Assembly (NCBI GenBank): GCA_021776785.1
Contig: JAJFFF010000046.1
Location: forward strand, 1 to 64,000
Origin: Planctomycetota bacterium
Lineage (GTDB): Bacteria; Planctomycetota; PLA2
Length of the DNA: 64,000 nucleotides
Direction: 5' to 3'
The notes below the pieces were generated by a model, which saw only the letters and a list, made by a program, of their open reading frames with translations, did not search any database and was not told where the DNA came from. Below, one piece after another: positions 17,033-26,600 of the stretch (position 1 is its first letter; every line of letters starts with the position of its first letter). The translations under genes were made by a program, and so were the position numbers.

Positions 17033-18952
17033 CTACTTGCGAGTTAAGATAACGATCCCGACGGCCGCTTCCGGCGGGTCGAAGTCGAGCTCGGAATTCG
17101 CCAGGCGGAACACACCCATGGTGCCGTCCGCACTGAAGAAACCGGTGAGCTGCGAACCTTCAAGCGTGATGGTCGCTTGTCCGTTCGATCCGTCGAACGC
17201 GATGGTCCCGGTTTCGTTACCACTCGCGCTATCGTCTTCAATGTCTGCGGAGAGATCGTTCGGCTTGGTGCGAACACGATCCGCAACGTCGATGGAAACC
17301 GCCGCACCTGTCACCGAAAGCGTCCCGTTGCTGATGCGATTGACCCCGGTAAACCCGGTCGGCGAGTACGCTTTGTGAATCGAGATGATTCGGTAGCTCA
17401 CGCCTTCGAGATTGGGGTTTGCGGTTCCGAGACGCACGCCAATCTGGAGACCGTTTTCCGTCTCCGCCGCTTCCGAGTGACGAGTCGCGATGGCCACGAG
17501 TTTGCCACCGTAGCCGACAAAGCCCTCGACGCTTTCGCCGGGCGCGAGGCCCGTCATCGAGAGGGCGCCCGTCGCCGGATCGAGGAGATAGCTTAACTCG
17601 TCGTCGCCATCGTCCTGCCCCACTGGATCATCGATGCCGCCGGGCCCGGTCGCGGACCAGGATACCTCCGCGGCTAAGCTGTCGCCGAACGGTGATCGGA
17701 AGAGACCAAGGAAATCGTCGGTCGTCGCGAGTGTACCGGTCGTCGCATCGGCAGACGTAAACGACATCGTTCCGAGGTCGCCGAAGACCTCACGACCGCC
17801 GGTGCTCTCGTATAGCTCACCGAATCCGATGTAGCCAAACGTCGCGCCGTTCAACGATGTGTTGACGACCGATTCCTGGCGCGCGGTCACAAACACCGAA
17901 GAGGTGTGAATGCGGCTGATCAGATTGTCGGGATCGAGCTCGCGTCCCGGCGTCAGACCGAATTCCTCTTCCTCTTCGCTAAACGAGCCCACAAACGAGG
18001 CCGGCCCGATCGAGCGAAGAATGTGAGACGCTGCGACGTTGCGGAACGCTACGTCCTCGTCAATCTCGACGGCCTGGGGTCGCATAATGACCAAGTCCCC
18101 TGCGGCCGAAACCTGGAGCGTGTGGTCGACCATGTCGAGCGACTCATCCAAAGACATGGCCAGGCCGTAGGTCACGCCACCGGCGCCATTCGGCGAAGCG
18201 ATTTGTTCCGCCTCCAGCGTCGAGATGGACAGATCCGTGAAGATTCCTTGCCCCATCGCACCGCCAACAATTCGAAACGTCCCGTTGTTCGCGGCGTGAA
18301 CTTGTAGAGGCTTTGTATCCACGTCGAGACCGAACTGGACGAAGTGGTAGGTGCCGGCGACGGCTGCGGAGTCGCCTTCGACACCGACCGCGACCTCGAT
18401 GGCCGGGTCCAGGTTCGCCGCGGCCTGTTCGCCAAACGCTTCGATCGTGCCCTCGATCGTCCCCGTGCCGCCCGTGTTGAATCCATCGACGATCGCGGCG
18501 AGCGCCGCGACTTCCTCGCGGGTCACGCTGGCGAGACTGTTGCCGCCTGCCGTCAACTTGCGGATCAAGAACTCGCTGCCCGCACTCACATTGACGGTGC
18601 TGCCGACAGCTAAGGCGCGCAGCCCAGCGGCGGGTCCGCTGACAACGCGGACGATTAAGTTCGCCGAGAGCGCAACACCCGCCGGCAGGTCCAGAGTGTA
18701 GTTACCGCTCGCGTCCGTCGTTCCCGTCGCGAGAACTTCGCCGATCGGATTGCCGAGATCATCCACCGCGATGACTTCGACCTGAGCGCCGGCAACCGGC
18801 ACCTGCGCAAGCTGAGCCGGCAGGGCCACTTGGCCGGAGACCGTCAACATCTCCGGCGGCGTTTCGCTACTGCTGCTACTACACGCGACGGCCCCGATTG
18901 CCATCACAAGAAAGAGTGCGCTTAACGGCGCGCGCACATATGCATGGGACAA
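17033..18952 (-). CDS. Large lipoprotein with N-terminal carboxypeptidase-regulatory-like domain
   Basis: 639 residues from a TTG at 18952. I choose this start because GAAAGGA stands eight bases before it and the signal peptide follows directly. The signal peptide ends at ...IGAVAC, a plausible lipobox, followed by a Ser-rich tether. Residues ~25-115 form one Ig-like regulatory repeat (SGQVALPAQLAQVPVAGAQV, then DASGNYTLDLPAG). The rest is beta-rich with repeated gain-of-strand patterns (NGTFRIVGGAMGQGIFTDL) and an acidic run of five Glu. No enzyme domain is visible. It is probably a surface-exposed or periplasmic structural protein. Confidence 0.7.
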   Translation of the reverse strand: MSHAYVRAPLSALFLVMAIGAVACSSSSSETPPEMLTVSGQVALPAQLAQVPVAGAQVEVIAVDDLGNPIGEVLATGTTDASGNYTLDLPAGVALSANLIVRVVSGPAAGLRALAVGSTVNVSAGSEFLIRKLTAGGNSLASVTREEVAALAAIVDGFNTGGTGTIEGTIEAFGEQAAANLDPAIEVAVGVEGDSAAVAGTYHFVQFGLDVDTKPLQVHAANNGTFRIVGGAMGQGIFTDLSISTLEAEQIASPNGAGGVTYGLAMSLDESLDMVDHTLQVSAAGDLVIMRPQAVEIDEDVAFRNVAASHILRSIGPASFVGSFSEEEEEFGLTPGRELDPDNLISRIHTSSVFVTARQESVVNTSLNGATFGYIGFGELYESTGGREVFGDLGTMSFTSADATTGTLATTDDFLGLFRSPFGDSLAAEVSWSATGPGGIDDPVGQDDGDDELSYLLDPATGALSMTGLAPGESVEGFVGYGGKLVAIATRHSEAAETENGLQIGVRLGTANPNLEGVSYRIISIHKAYSPTGFTGVNRISNGTLSVTGAAVSIDVADRVRTKPNDLSADIEDDSASGNETGTIAFDGSNGQATITLEGSQLTGFFSADGTMGVFRLANSELDFDPPEAAVGIVILTRK

Positions 18953-19083
18953 GGTCGAATCCTTTCGTTGTCGATTCCGGTGCCGCCGCAACATGCGCGC
19001 CGGCAACCGGTAACGTCGGCCAGGAACTTACTTGTCTAAACAAACGTTCTGGGGCACGGGCGCCCATATCGTGCATCGTCGCG

Positions 19084-19947
19084 TCAACGCGGAAGGGCGT
19101 CGTCAGGCGCCGGCGACGTCGGATCTTGAATCCGGCGCACGAGTTCACGAATCGTCGCGGGGCCGTGGCCCGCGTAGTGGTTGTTGGCGAACGCGTACAC
19201 CTTGGTCACCTGCGTCGCCAGTTCGTGCAACAGCTCCACCCACCGCACGATGTCGGGTGTCTTATCCAACACGAGCTTGTCGAACGTCTTCGTCTTGGCG
19301 TCGACGGCTTTGCGGTCACCAATGAGGCGCGCGTAGACAAAATCCGCCGTAACAAGGTCGAGTTTCTTGGCGTAGTTCGCGGGGTGCGGCATGTAGCCGA
19401 GCTCGACCAACACGAAGGCAACGTTGTGGCGCGCCAAGATGTCGAGCAGCGGCTGCTTCACCCACCACTTGTTCCGCACTTCGACGGCGTAACGAAACTC
19501 CTGCGACAGTCCACCGAGGTAACGATCCAAGCGCTGATAGAACGCGTCGGGGCGTGCGAATGCATCCTTGTTGAAGTACGGGAACTGCAGGACCATCGGA
19601 CCGAGCTTGTCACCCAGTCGCGCCATCGTGTGCAAGAACTCGTTGGTCGTTTCGCCCACCTTTTCCGGAACGAGCACGACGTCGCCATTGGGGCGCGCTC
19701 CCTCGCCGGCATGGACGATGTCGCGCGGAAACTTGGCGCACATCACGAAGTCCGCCGGCGTCTTGTTGCGCCACCCGTCCACGACCTGCGGGCGCGGAAT
19801 GCCGTAGTACGTCGTGTCGGCCTCCACCGCCTTGAATGCGGTCGCATAGTGCGACAAGTACTCGCCGGGCTTCATTCCTTCGGGATAGAACGGACCTTCC
19901 CAGGTGCGCTCCGACCAGCTCGATGTCCCGTAAATCAGTTCGGCCAT
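19084..19947 (-). CDS. DUF72 (YecE-like) family protein
   Basis: 287 residues with the full DUF72 TIM-barrel pattern. It opens with IYGTSSWSERTWEGPFYPEG, then FKAVEADTTYYGIPRP, FVMCAKFPRDIVH, GPMVLQFPYF, YAVEVRNKWW and, near the end, YAFANNHYAGHGPATIREL. The N-H-x-G region and the conserved acidic residues are retained. DUF72 proteins are widespread but their reaction is not established. It is divergent from the ABC transporter genes with only 25 bases between start codons. Confidence 0.9.
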   Translation of the reverse strand: MAELIYGTSSWSERTWEGPFYPEGMKPGEYLSHYATAFKAVEADTTYYGIPRPQVVDGWRNKTPADFVMCAKFPRDIVHAGEGARPNGDVVLVPEKVGETTNEFLHTMARLGDKLGPMVLQFPYFNKDAFARPDAFYQRLDRYLGGLSQEFRYAVEVRNKWWVKQPLLDILARHNVAFVLVELGYMPHPANYAKKLDLVTADFVYARLIGDRKAVDAKTKTFDKLVLDKTPDIVRWVELLHELATQVTKVYAFANNHYAGHGPATIRELVRRIQDPTSPAPDDALPR

Positions 19948-19972
19948 AGGACCATCCTATATAGTTTGGGCC

Positions 19973-20740
19973 ATGCGCTGGATAGTTGCTTTACTCGTCG
20001 CGATCGCCGCCTGCGGGACCCAAGAGACCGGACCGACGTTGGACGCCGTGCTCAAGCGCGGCGAACTCATCATCGGAACGGAGCCGGAGTTTCCGCCGTT
20101 TGAATCACGCAACGCCAAGGGTGAATACGTCGGCTTCGACATGGACATGATCCGCGAGTTCGCCAAAGACCTCGGCGTGAAGCTCAAGATCCAGCCAATG
20201 GCGTTCGACTCGCTGCCGGCGGCGCTGGGCTCGCGCAAGATCGACCTGATTATTTCGGGCATGACCGCGACACCGAAACGCGCCAAGACGTTTGCGTTCT
20301 CCGATTCGTATTTCCTGACTGGTCTTTGTCTCCTTGTCCACAAGGACGCGGGTATCAAAACGGCCGCGGACGCGGACGGCAAGCGCATCGTCGTCAAGAT
20401 CAGCACGACCGGCGCCACCGTCGCGCGCGAACAATTCAAAAACGCCAAGATCACGACGCTGGACACCGAAGGGGCGTGCGCGCTGGAAGTGGTGCACCAC
20501 CGCGTCGATGCGTTCTTGTACGACCAACTATCAATTCTGCGCCACCATCAAGCGCACCCCGATACGACCCGCGCGCTCTTGAAGCCTCTGACCAAAGAGC
20601 CATACGCCATGGCGATGCGTCGCGACGATCCGGCGTTCGTCGCACGCGTCAACCAGTTCCTTAAAAAGATCCGCGCGGACGGGCGCTACGACAAGATCTA
20701 CAAGAAACACTTCGCCGACCTACCCGAGGGTTCGGGCTAG
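19973..20740 (+). CDS. Polar amino-acid ABC transporter substrate-binding lipoprotein
   Basis: 255 residues. The short signal peptide has a lipobox (AIAACGTQ). The domain is a family-3 solute-binding protein: LIIGTEPEFPPFESRN is the ligand-site opening, followed by YVGFDMDMIREFAKDLGV, then the hinge and second lobe ISGMTATPKRAKTFAFSDSY. It would capture a polar or charged amino acid outside the inner membrane and pass it to the permease encoded six bases downstream. Confidence 0.9.
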   Translation: MRWIVALLVAIAACGTQETGPTLDAVLKRGELIIGTEPEFPPFESRNAKGEYVGFDMDMIREFAKDLGVKLKIQPMAFDSLPAALGSRKIDLIISGMTATPKRAKTFAFSDSYFLTGLCLLVHKDAGIKTAADADGKRIVVKISTTGATVAREQFKNAKITTLDTEGACALEVVHHRVDAFLYDQLSILRHHQAHPDTTRALLKPLTKEPYAMAMRRDDPAFVARVNQFLKKIRADGRYDKIYKKHFADLPEGSG

Positions 20741-20746
20741 GTCTCG

Positions 20747-21502
20747 ATGAACGAGCGCGTCACGCGTGGCGTCATCACGCTGTTGGTGGGCGCGGCCATT
20801 TTCTGCGCGCTCGCTGCGTCCCCCCACAAGTGGAACTTCTCGCCCACGTGGGCGTACCGCCAGCTCTACTGGGATGGCTTGCTGAAAACCGTAAGCGCGA
20901 CTGGTATCGCATTCGTTCTCGGAGTGTCCCTCGGCATCGGTGTCGCGCTGGCGAGGCTCAGCCGCCAACTGTGGGTGCGCCACCTGGGTGATCTCTACGT
21001 CGAACTCGTTCGCGGCACGCCGTTTTTAGTGCAGGTGATGATCGCGTACTTCGGAATTGCGCCGCTGATCGGCGTCGACAACAAGTTTTTGGTCGGCACG
21101 CTGGCGTTGGGAGCGTTCGCCGCCGCCTACATCGGCGAGGTCATTCGCGCAGGCATCGAATCCGTGGAACGCGGCCAGTTCGAAGCAGCCCGCTCGCTGG
21201 GGCTATCGCGCACGCAAACCCTGGTGCACGTCGTTTTGCCGCAAGCCGTCCGCCGCATGATCCCGCCGCTCACCGGCGAACTCATCGCGCTCACCAAAGA
21301 GTCTTCGCTGCTGTTTGCGATCGGCGTGATGGAGATGATGTCGGCTGCTCGCCAAACGGGTGCCGACACGTACGCCCACTTCGAAGCGTACTTGGTCGTC
21401 GCCGGCTTGTATCTCACGCTCACGATTCCGCTCTCCCTCCTGGCGCGCGCGCTCGAGCGGCGCCTCGGCTCTGGCACACGCACGGGAGTGGACCTCTTAT
21501 GA
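20747..21502 (+). CDS. Polar amino-acid ABC transporter permease
   Basis: 251 residues with five or more hydrophobic segments and the EAA loop of HisM/GlnP-type permeases ([22 protein letters not shown]-x-R). The opening [15 protein letters not shown] and the phrase [14 protein letters not shown] are standard for this family. It forms the inner-membrane channel and should act as a homodimer because only one permease gene is present. Its stop overlaps the ATPase start (ATGA). Confidence 0.92.
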   Translation: MNERVTRGVITLLVGAAIFCALAASPHKWNFSPTWAYRQLYWDGLLKTVSATGIAFVLGVSLGIGVALARLSRQLWVRHLGDLYVELVRGTPFLVQVMIAYFGIAPLIGVDNKFLVGTLALGAFAAAYIGEVIRAGIESVERGQFEAARSLGLSRTQTLVHVVLPQAVRRMIPPLTGELIALTKESSLLFAIGVMEMMSAARQTGADTYAHFEAYLVVAGLYLTLTIPLSLLARALERRLGSGTRTGVDLL

Positions 21503-22209
21503 TCACGCTCGACAACGTCACGAAACGCTTCGGCGACGTTACGGCGTTGCGCGACGTGGACCTAACGGTCGCCAAAGGCGAGGTCATCTGTCTGATCGGA
21601 CCGAGCGGATCGGGCAAGAGCACGCTGCTTCGATGCATCAACGCGCTCGAGTCGCCGGAAAAAGGGCGAGTGCGCCTCGACAACGAGGTCGTCGATGCGG
21701 GCCGCCAAGATATCGACACACTGCGCGGCGAAGTCGGCATGGTGTTTCAGCACTTCCATCTGTTTCCGCATCTGACGGCGCTCGGCAACATCATGCTGTC
21801 GCCTCGGCTGCACGGCCGCCCGGATGAAGCCAAAGCGCGGGCGCTCCTGGAGCGCGTGGATGTCGCCGACAAGGCGGATGCGTACCCGGACATGTTGAGC
21901 GGCGGTCAAAAACAACGCGTTGCGATCGCGCGGGCGTTGGCGATGGATCCACGCGTGATGTTGTTCGACGAACCGACGAGCGCGCTGGACCCGGAGATGG
22001 TCGGCGAAGTGCTGCAAGCGATGCGCACGCTCGCCGCCGAAGGCATGACCATGCTGATCGCAACGCACGAGATGGGGTTCGCCCGCGAGGTCGCGCACCG
22101 CGTCGTGTTCATGGACGAGGGGCGCATCGTCGAAGTCGGAACCGCGCAACACGTGTTCGAGAACGCGTCGCACGACAGGACGCGGGCGTTTCTCGATAAG
22201 GTCTTATAG
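21499..22209 (+). CDS. Polar amino-acid ABC transporter ATP-binding protein
   Basis: 236 residues, complete GlnQ/HisP type. Walker A is GPSGSGKST, the Q-loop is [11 protein letters not shown], the ABC signature is [15 protein letters not shown], Walker B is [14 protein letters not shown], and the switch histidine is in [13 protein letters not shown]. It powers the importer encoded by the two genes upstream, forming a compact three-gene operon. Confidence 0.95.
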   Translation: MITLDNVTKRFGDVTALRDVDLTVAKGEVICLIGPSGSGKSTLLRCINALESPEKGRVRLDNEVVDAGRQDIDTLRGEVGMVFQHFHLFPHLTALGNIMLSPRLHGRPDEAKARALLERVDVADKADAYPDMLSGGQKQRVAIARALAMDPRVMLFDEPTSALDPEMVGEVLQAMRTLAAEGMTMLIATHEMGFAREVAHRVVFMDEGRIVEVGTAQHVFENASHDRTRAFLDKVL

Positions 22210-22965
22210 CTACCGATTCATCTCGGCGGCCTGCCGCCGCAGCAGGTAGCGTTGCGCGTCGGCCCACACGCCAAACAACGCGCCATACATACCGATCGTG
22301 GCTCCGCCAATGCCGCCGGCGACGCCGCCCCACCGCGGGTAAAACGCCGCGGTCCACGACACGGTGGAAACGAGGCTGATGATGACGGTCAGCGAATACA
22401 GCCCGTAGACGCGCCGTTTACGAAACGCCGCGTAGCGTTCGGCGATGCAATCGGGGTCGGCGCCACCAAGCGGTTCCGGCTCGCGCACCGACGCCTGCAA
22501 GCACGGCTTGAGCAGCAGGAGACCGAGCAGCCCCACGGCGGGTCCGATCCAGGCCAGCGGTTGCGGCATGCCGCGCGCCGCCAGCCACGCCACGAGGGCG
22601 AACCACAAAACAAACGGCATCACGAACGCGCCACGGAACAACTCCAACCGCCGCGGCTTGAGGGTCGCGGCCGGGCGCGCGAGTTCGGGGAGCGCGGCGA
22701 ACGACGCGCGCACCCAGGGCATGGCAACGACGAAGAACACTGTGAAGAACCCGCCCAGCGACCAGAACTGCGAATGAACGCTCGACGACGCGATCTCCAG
22801 CCCAAACGCCCAGACGCTGACGCCGTACGCAACGATCGCGGCCAAACATCCGAGCAGCGGCCGCAACACACCGGGCGCGCCCGTCAACCAACCCCACAAA
22901 ACGACAAACAACGCAGGCATGGAAACCATCAACAGGGGGAAGAAAATACGGAAATGGCTCACCAC
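22210..22965 (-). CDS. Multi-pass membrane protein partnered with a GntR regulator
   Basis: 251 residues from tandem GTG codons at 22965 that overlap the end of the upstream GntR gene; GAGG lies just before. About six hydrophobic segments are visible, including FFPLLMVSMPALFVVLWGWL, SLGGFFTVFFVVAMPWV and YSLTVIISLVSTVSW. The layout resembles DUF1648/SdpI-like membrane proteins that are commonly encoded next to YtrA-type GntR repressors. No transport or immunity role can be shown from sequence. Confidence 0.65.
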   Translation of the reverse strand: MVSHFRIFFPLLMVSMPALFVVLWGWLTGAPGVLRPLLGCLAAIVAYGVSVWAFGLEIASSSVHSQFWSLGGFFTVFFVVAMPWVRASFAALPELARPAATLKPRRLELFRGAFVMPFVLWFALVAWLAARGMPQPLAWIGPAVGLLGLLLLKPCLQASVREPEPLGGADPDCIAERYAAFRKRRVYGLYSLTVIISLVSTVSWTAAFYPRWGGVAGGIGGATIGMYGALFGVWADAQRYLLRRQAAEMNR

Positions 22966-23330
22966 GAACCTCGTTTCATTTCCTTGTGGAACCATTGTTC
23001 GAGATCGCCGCGGAGGTAACCGGAGAGCAACGCGTCCGCGCACAGATCGCGCATGCGCCCGCGAAGTTCTTTGCGCGGCACACGGCTCTTGCTCTTGAGC
23101 GAAGCCACCACCGTACCCCTCCCGCGGTGGGAGACGACGAGTCCCTCTCGTTCGAGCTCGCGGTACGCGCGGGCGACGGTATTCAGGTTGATCGAAAGAT
23201 CGCCGGCCAGCTGGCGCACCGACGGAAGCTCGTCGCCGGGCGCGACTTCGCCTTCGGCAATCGCGCGCCGCAACGCCAGACGTACTTGCTCGGCCAAAGG
23301 CGTGGCGGCGGTCAGGTCGATGCGGATCAC
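22959..23330 (-). CDS. GntR-family regulator, YtrA-type
   Basis: 123 residues. The winged helix occupies residues 1-75, with the GntR signature AEQVRLALRRAIAEGEVAPG, then LPSVRQLAGDLSINLNTVARAY and LEREGLVVSHRGRGTVV. The C-terminal part is only about 45 residues, too short for FadR/HutC ligand domains, which is the YtrA subfamily pattern. It starts at GTG, immediately downstream of a 9-bp palindrome, and its stop overlaps the start of the membrane protein gene, so the pair is an autoregulated operon. Confidence 0.88.
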   Translation of the reverse strand: MIRIDLTAATPLAEQVRLALRRAIAEGEVAPGDELPSVRQLAGDLSINLNTVARAYRELEREGLVVSHRGRGTVVASLKSKSRVPRKELRGRMRDLCADALLSGYLRGDLEQWFHKEMKRGSW

Positions 23331-23336
23331 GCGCCT

Positions 23337-23364
23337 AAAGTATCATCGTCTGATACTTTGTCAA
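23337..23364 (-). promoter_or_regulatory. GntR operator overlapping a promoter
   Basis: AAAGTATCA (23337-23345) and TGATACTTT (23351-23359) form a perfect 9-bp inverted repeat with a 5-base spacer. On the minus strand a consensus -35 box TTGACA (23364-23359) adjoins it, and the distal arm occupies the -10 position, so a bound repressor would block RNA polymerase. The GntR start codon is six bases further on, which implies a very short leader. Confidence 0.72.
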
Positions 23365-23394
23365 CGAGGCGCGCCAACCTCGGCGTACCCGCGC

Positions 23395-25935
23395 CTACGG
23401 CAGGGTCACCGTAATCTGCTCCGCTTCGCCACCCGCCTTGATGGTGATCTTGGATTCGGCGCTTCGCCCCTCCCCGTCCTCAGCGAGGATGCGGTACAGC
23501 CCCGAAACCAACCACACCGAGACCGAGTTGTCGTGGTTGTCGAGATGGCCACGCAGCGCGAGACGGCCTTTCTCGTCGAGGATCCGGTAGCGTAGCTCGC
23601 GCGACGCTGAACCGTCGGCCCGCTGGAACGTGGCGCGAAGCCCCTGCCCGTTGCGAACCACAACCTCGACTTCGGTCGTCTTCCCGGAAACAACCTCGAC
23701 CTCTTCAAACAGCCCTGGCGCCGCGCCGGACACGAGATAGCGCCCCGGCGACAGCGTTTCCGAGAGTGCCGTGCCGTCCCCGTTCTGTTTCACGCTGTAA
23801 CGGATGTCTTGGTCCAGCGACGTCACCGAAACATGCAACGCGCTCACGTAAGGAGTCTTGTCCGCACGGAGAAAGCGCGCGTGAACGCGACCCGGCGTCG
23901 CGAACTGCTGCGCACCGAGGTCGGTCTCCGCGCCCTCTCCCACAACAATGCCCGAGCGATGGATCGTCGATTCGCCGTCGCGATGAATCTCGATCGTGTA
24001 CAGCCCAGGCTTCACCGGACCAATTCGAAACTTTCCGTTGGCGACGGTGTCGGAAGTCAAACGCCAGCCCGGCTGGCCATCCGGCCAGATGACGACGCGC
24101 GTGGCGGTTGCGGCCTCGCCGCTCGAAAGGATCATCGTGCCGCGAACCCACCCCGGCGCGAGCTCAACAATGCGCTCGACTTTTAAGTCTTGCGGAGAGT
24201 CCTTAGGCGAAACCTTGATCCGGTGATCCGGCGGCGACATGCGCGCGCGACGACCAGTGCGAGTCCAGATCCAAAGCTCGTGCAGTGCGTTGAGTTGCGG
24301 GTCGAACGAGAACGCTCCATCGGCTTTGGTCACAAGCCGGCCGACAACCGAGCCCGCTCCGCGAAACGCGCGCCGACAACTCACTTCCGCGCCGTTGATC
24401 GGCTCCCCCGCCAGATCAAGGATGCGTCCGGAAATCGGCCACCGCCGCTCCAAAGAAGCCGACCACGCCTGTTCGGCGCCCGGTTTCACAACGATCCAAG
24501 CGCGCGCCGCCCCGTGCGCCTCCGAGTCGGCAACGATTTCGACCCGCCCGACCGGCGCGTTCTCGATCCGAAACACGCCGGCCGCATCCGTCTGCGCCGA
24601 GATACCTTCGTACGTCGTCGCGCTACCCGCTTGCCGGAAACTGATCGACGCGCCTGCCACGTTTTCGCCATCGCTGTTGCGCACAATACCCGTGACGACG
24701 CCCGCGCGACGCAACTTAAACGGCCGCGTTGTCTCTCCGTCCGGCGGTACACGCACCCACCCCTGGTACGGAGCAAATCCCGCGGCGTGAATGCGAATCG
24801 GATTCCACTCCGGAGCCATGCCGATAAAACGCGCCTCTCCCGTGTGAACCGTTTTCCCGTTCTGTGCAGGCGCCGCGCGCAGTTTGTAGGTCGTCGTGCG
24901 CGCACCAACGTCGCGCCAGGTCCCGCCTACCCGGACATCCGCGCCGTCAATCGCGTGCCCCTCGTCGTCGGTCGCCTTGACGATCAGCGTCCCGCCCTTT
25001 TTGGACATCACGAACCGCAGCTCGGCGACGGTCGAGTTCTTGGGGAGCTGGCGATTGTCGACCGGCGCACGTCCTTCCATTTGCACGCCGATCCAAGCAC
25101 CGCTCACAGCCAAGAAGTCAAAGCGCCCTTCCGCGTCGGTCAAAACATCTTCGGGGCCGCCGTACACCCGTGCTTGCGCGATCGGTTTTCGGGCGACGTC
25201 GAGTACCACGCCGAACACGCGAACGTCGGCGGCGGCATCCGAATCGCGTTTCTTTTCGTTGTTCGACCCCACGTCGTCCGTCGCCGTTCCGTCCAACGAC
25301 TTCCGCACCGGTATCTTCTTGAGCCGAAGGCGTTTCGTCTGCCCGGCCGCGACGTCGATCTGCTGATCTCCCACGCGCAGCCGTGCTGACCCCTTCCGCA
25401 CCCACAACCGCATCCAGTTGGGATCCGTCGTCAGTTCGTGCAGACCAGGCCCGAGCTGTACGTCGCCGATCGGAGTCTGGACAAGCGTCGGCTCGTCCAC
25501 CGAGATCTCGGTCCGCCCATCGCCGACGGAAAACACGCCGCGTTCGAGCGATCGCGCCACCGCACCATCCGCACTCTCAAATGTTGCGGTCGGTTGACGA
25601 TTCACGCGGCGGACGACCTCGTCGTCGCGGCCAGCCCACCAGATCGAAACACATAAGAGAGCGATCGCCGCGAACGCGAGCGCCGCGAGCCCGCGACGGC
25701 CCCACTTGGGTTGATGTCCGAGTTCCGACAAGACCGCCTCCTCCAAGCCCGGCCGACGCGGCGCAAGCGCAGCGCTCCAGGCATCCGATTTCTGTTTGTC
25801 GCGCCGCGCGGCTTCCCACTCCGCCGCCAACTCAGGACGTTCCTGCAACAACGCACGCCACGCGCGCGTCTCCTCCGGCGTTAGTTCGCCGTCGACGCTC
25901 CGAAAGAGAAGCTCGCGAGCCTTTCGATCGTTCAT
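23395..25935 (-). CDS. Anti-sigma-like membrane protein with FecR-like and carboxypeptidase-regulatory repeats
   Basis: 846 residues. The ATG at 25935 overlaps the stop of the ECF sigma gene, so the two are translationally coupled. The first ~85 residues (LLFRSVDGELTPEETRAWRAL...) look like a cytoplasmic anti-sigma domain without zinc ligands. A single membrane helix (LAALAFAAIALLCVSIWWAG) follows, then a FecR-like beta domain (VQTPIGDVQLGPGLHELTT). Next come five or more Ig-like regulatory repeats to the end (for example GVVLDVARKPIAQARV, GIVRNSDGENVAGASI, GRILDLAGEPINGAEV). The layout suggests a sigma regulator with a very large outer sensing or adhesive region. Confidence 0.72.
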   Translation of the reverse strand: MNDRKARELLFRSVDGELTPEETRAWRALLQERPELAAEWEAARRDKQKSDAWSAALAPRRPGLEEAVLSELGHQPKWGRRGLAALAFAAIALLCVSIWWAGRDDEVVRRVNRQPTATFESADGAVARSLERGVFSVGDGRTEISVDEPTLVQTPIGDVQLGPGLHELTTDPNWMRLWVRKGSARLRVGDQQIDVAAGQTKRLRLKKIPVRKSLDGTATDDVGSNNEKKRDSDAAADVRVFGVVLDVARKPIAQARVYGGPEDVLTDAEGRFDFLAVSGAWIGVQMEGRAPVDNRQLPKNSTVAELRFVMSKKGGTLIVKATDDEGHAIDGADVRVGGTWRDVGARTTTYKLRAAPAQNGKTVHTGEARFIGMAPEWNPIRIHAAGFAPYQGWVRVPPDGETTRPFKLRRAGVVTGIVRNSDGENVAGASISFRQAGSATTYEGISAQTDAAGVFRIENAPVGRVEIVADSEAHGAARAWIVVKPGAEQAWSASLERRWPISGRILDLAGEPINGAEVSCRRAFRGAGSVVGRLVTKADGAFSFDPQLNALHELWIWTRTGRRARMSPPDHRIKVSPKDSPQDLKVERIVELAPGWVRGTMILSSGEAATATRVVIWPDGQPGWRLTSDTVANGKFRIGPVKPGLYTIEIHRDGESTIHRSGIVVGEGAETDLGAQQFATPGRVHARFLRADKTPYVSALHVSVTSLDQDIRYSVKQNGDGTALSETLSPGRYLVSGAAPGLFEEVEVVSGKTTEVEVVVRNGQGLRATFQRADGSASRELRYRILDEKGRLALRGHLDNHDNSVSVWLVSGLYRILAEDGEGRSAESKITIKAGGEAEQITVTLP

Positions 25936-26474
25936 GACTCGTCCTCCAAGAGATCGTGAAGGCTGTCGCGCAGGCTGCGCCGGGCGCGATGAAGAATCCA
26001 GCCGACCGATCCCGCCGCCATACCCAACGTGTCGCCGATGCGCGCGTACGTCGCCCCATCGAGGTGGTGCAGCAAGAACACTTGGCGCCAACGTTCCGGC
26101 AAACGCCCCAGCTCTTCGAGCAGTCGCGTGCGACGTTCGTGAGCTGCAAGCCGATCGAACGGACCCGGCGCAGCGGATGCCTCGTCCCCCAGCGCTCGAT
26201 GCGTGCGCGCCGAACGCCGCCGATCCACGGCCAGACGAATCGCGATGCGCGCCACGTATCCGCCGAAGCGTGCCGCCTCGCGCAACTTCGGCAGCGTCGA
26301 GAGGGCGCGGACCAGTGCCTCCTGCGCGACATCGCGCGCTTCGTGCACATCGCGGAGCCGCGCGAGCGCAACCGCATAGGCCGTCGTCTCGTAACGCCGC
26401 ACGAGCAGCCCGGCCGCCGCCCGATCACCCAACCGGGCGCGCTCCACCAACTCGACTTCGTTTGCCACTGACAC
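25932..26474 (-). CDS. ECF-family RNA polymerase sigma factor
   Basis: 180 residues. Region 2 includes RLRDVHEARDVAQEALVRAL, and region 4 includes LGRLPERWRQVFLLHHLDG followed by the helix-turn-helix YARIGDTLGMAAGSVGWILHRA. No region 1.1 or 3 is present. I choose the GTG at 26474, preceded by GGCAGGAA; the GTG at 26468 is equally possible. An in-frame codon at 26543 has no clear ribosome-binding site. It should direct transcription in response to the coupled anti-sigma-like protein. Confidence 0.88.
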   Translation of the reverse strand: MSVANEVELVERARLGDRAAAGLLVRRYETTAYAVALARLRDVHEARDVAQEALVRALSTLPKLREAARFGGYVARIAIRLAVDRRRSARTHRALGDEASAAPGPFDRLAAHERRTRLLEELGRLPERWRQVFLLHHLDGATYARIGDTLGMAAGSVGWILHRARRSLRDSLHDLLEDES

Positions 26475-26600
26475 GTTCCTGCCATCATGACGGGCGCCGC
26501 GCGTGTCCTCTTGGCGAATTCTCAAAAAAAGTGTGACCGGCACGGACGGTCCATCCGTCTAGGATGCAGGGGTCGCGTTTTATCTCGGTTGGGGGCTTTT

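Noticed and set aside
18898..20103. 401-codon plus-strand frame opposite the DUF72 gene
   Set aside because: The minus strand encodes a full DUF72 protein; this frame is Arg/His-rich and runs through the divergent promoter.
24190..25389. Long open frame opposite the anti-sigma/repeat protein
   Set aside because: Shadow frame of high-GC coding DNA; its product is Arg/Pro-rich with no domain, while the minus strand encodes clear repeats.
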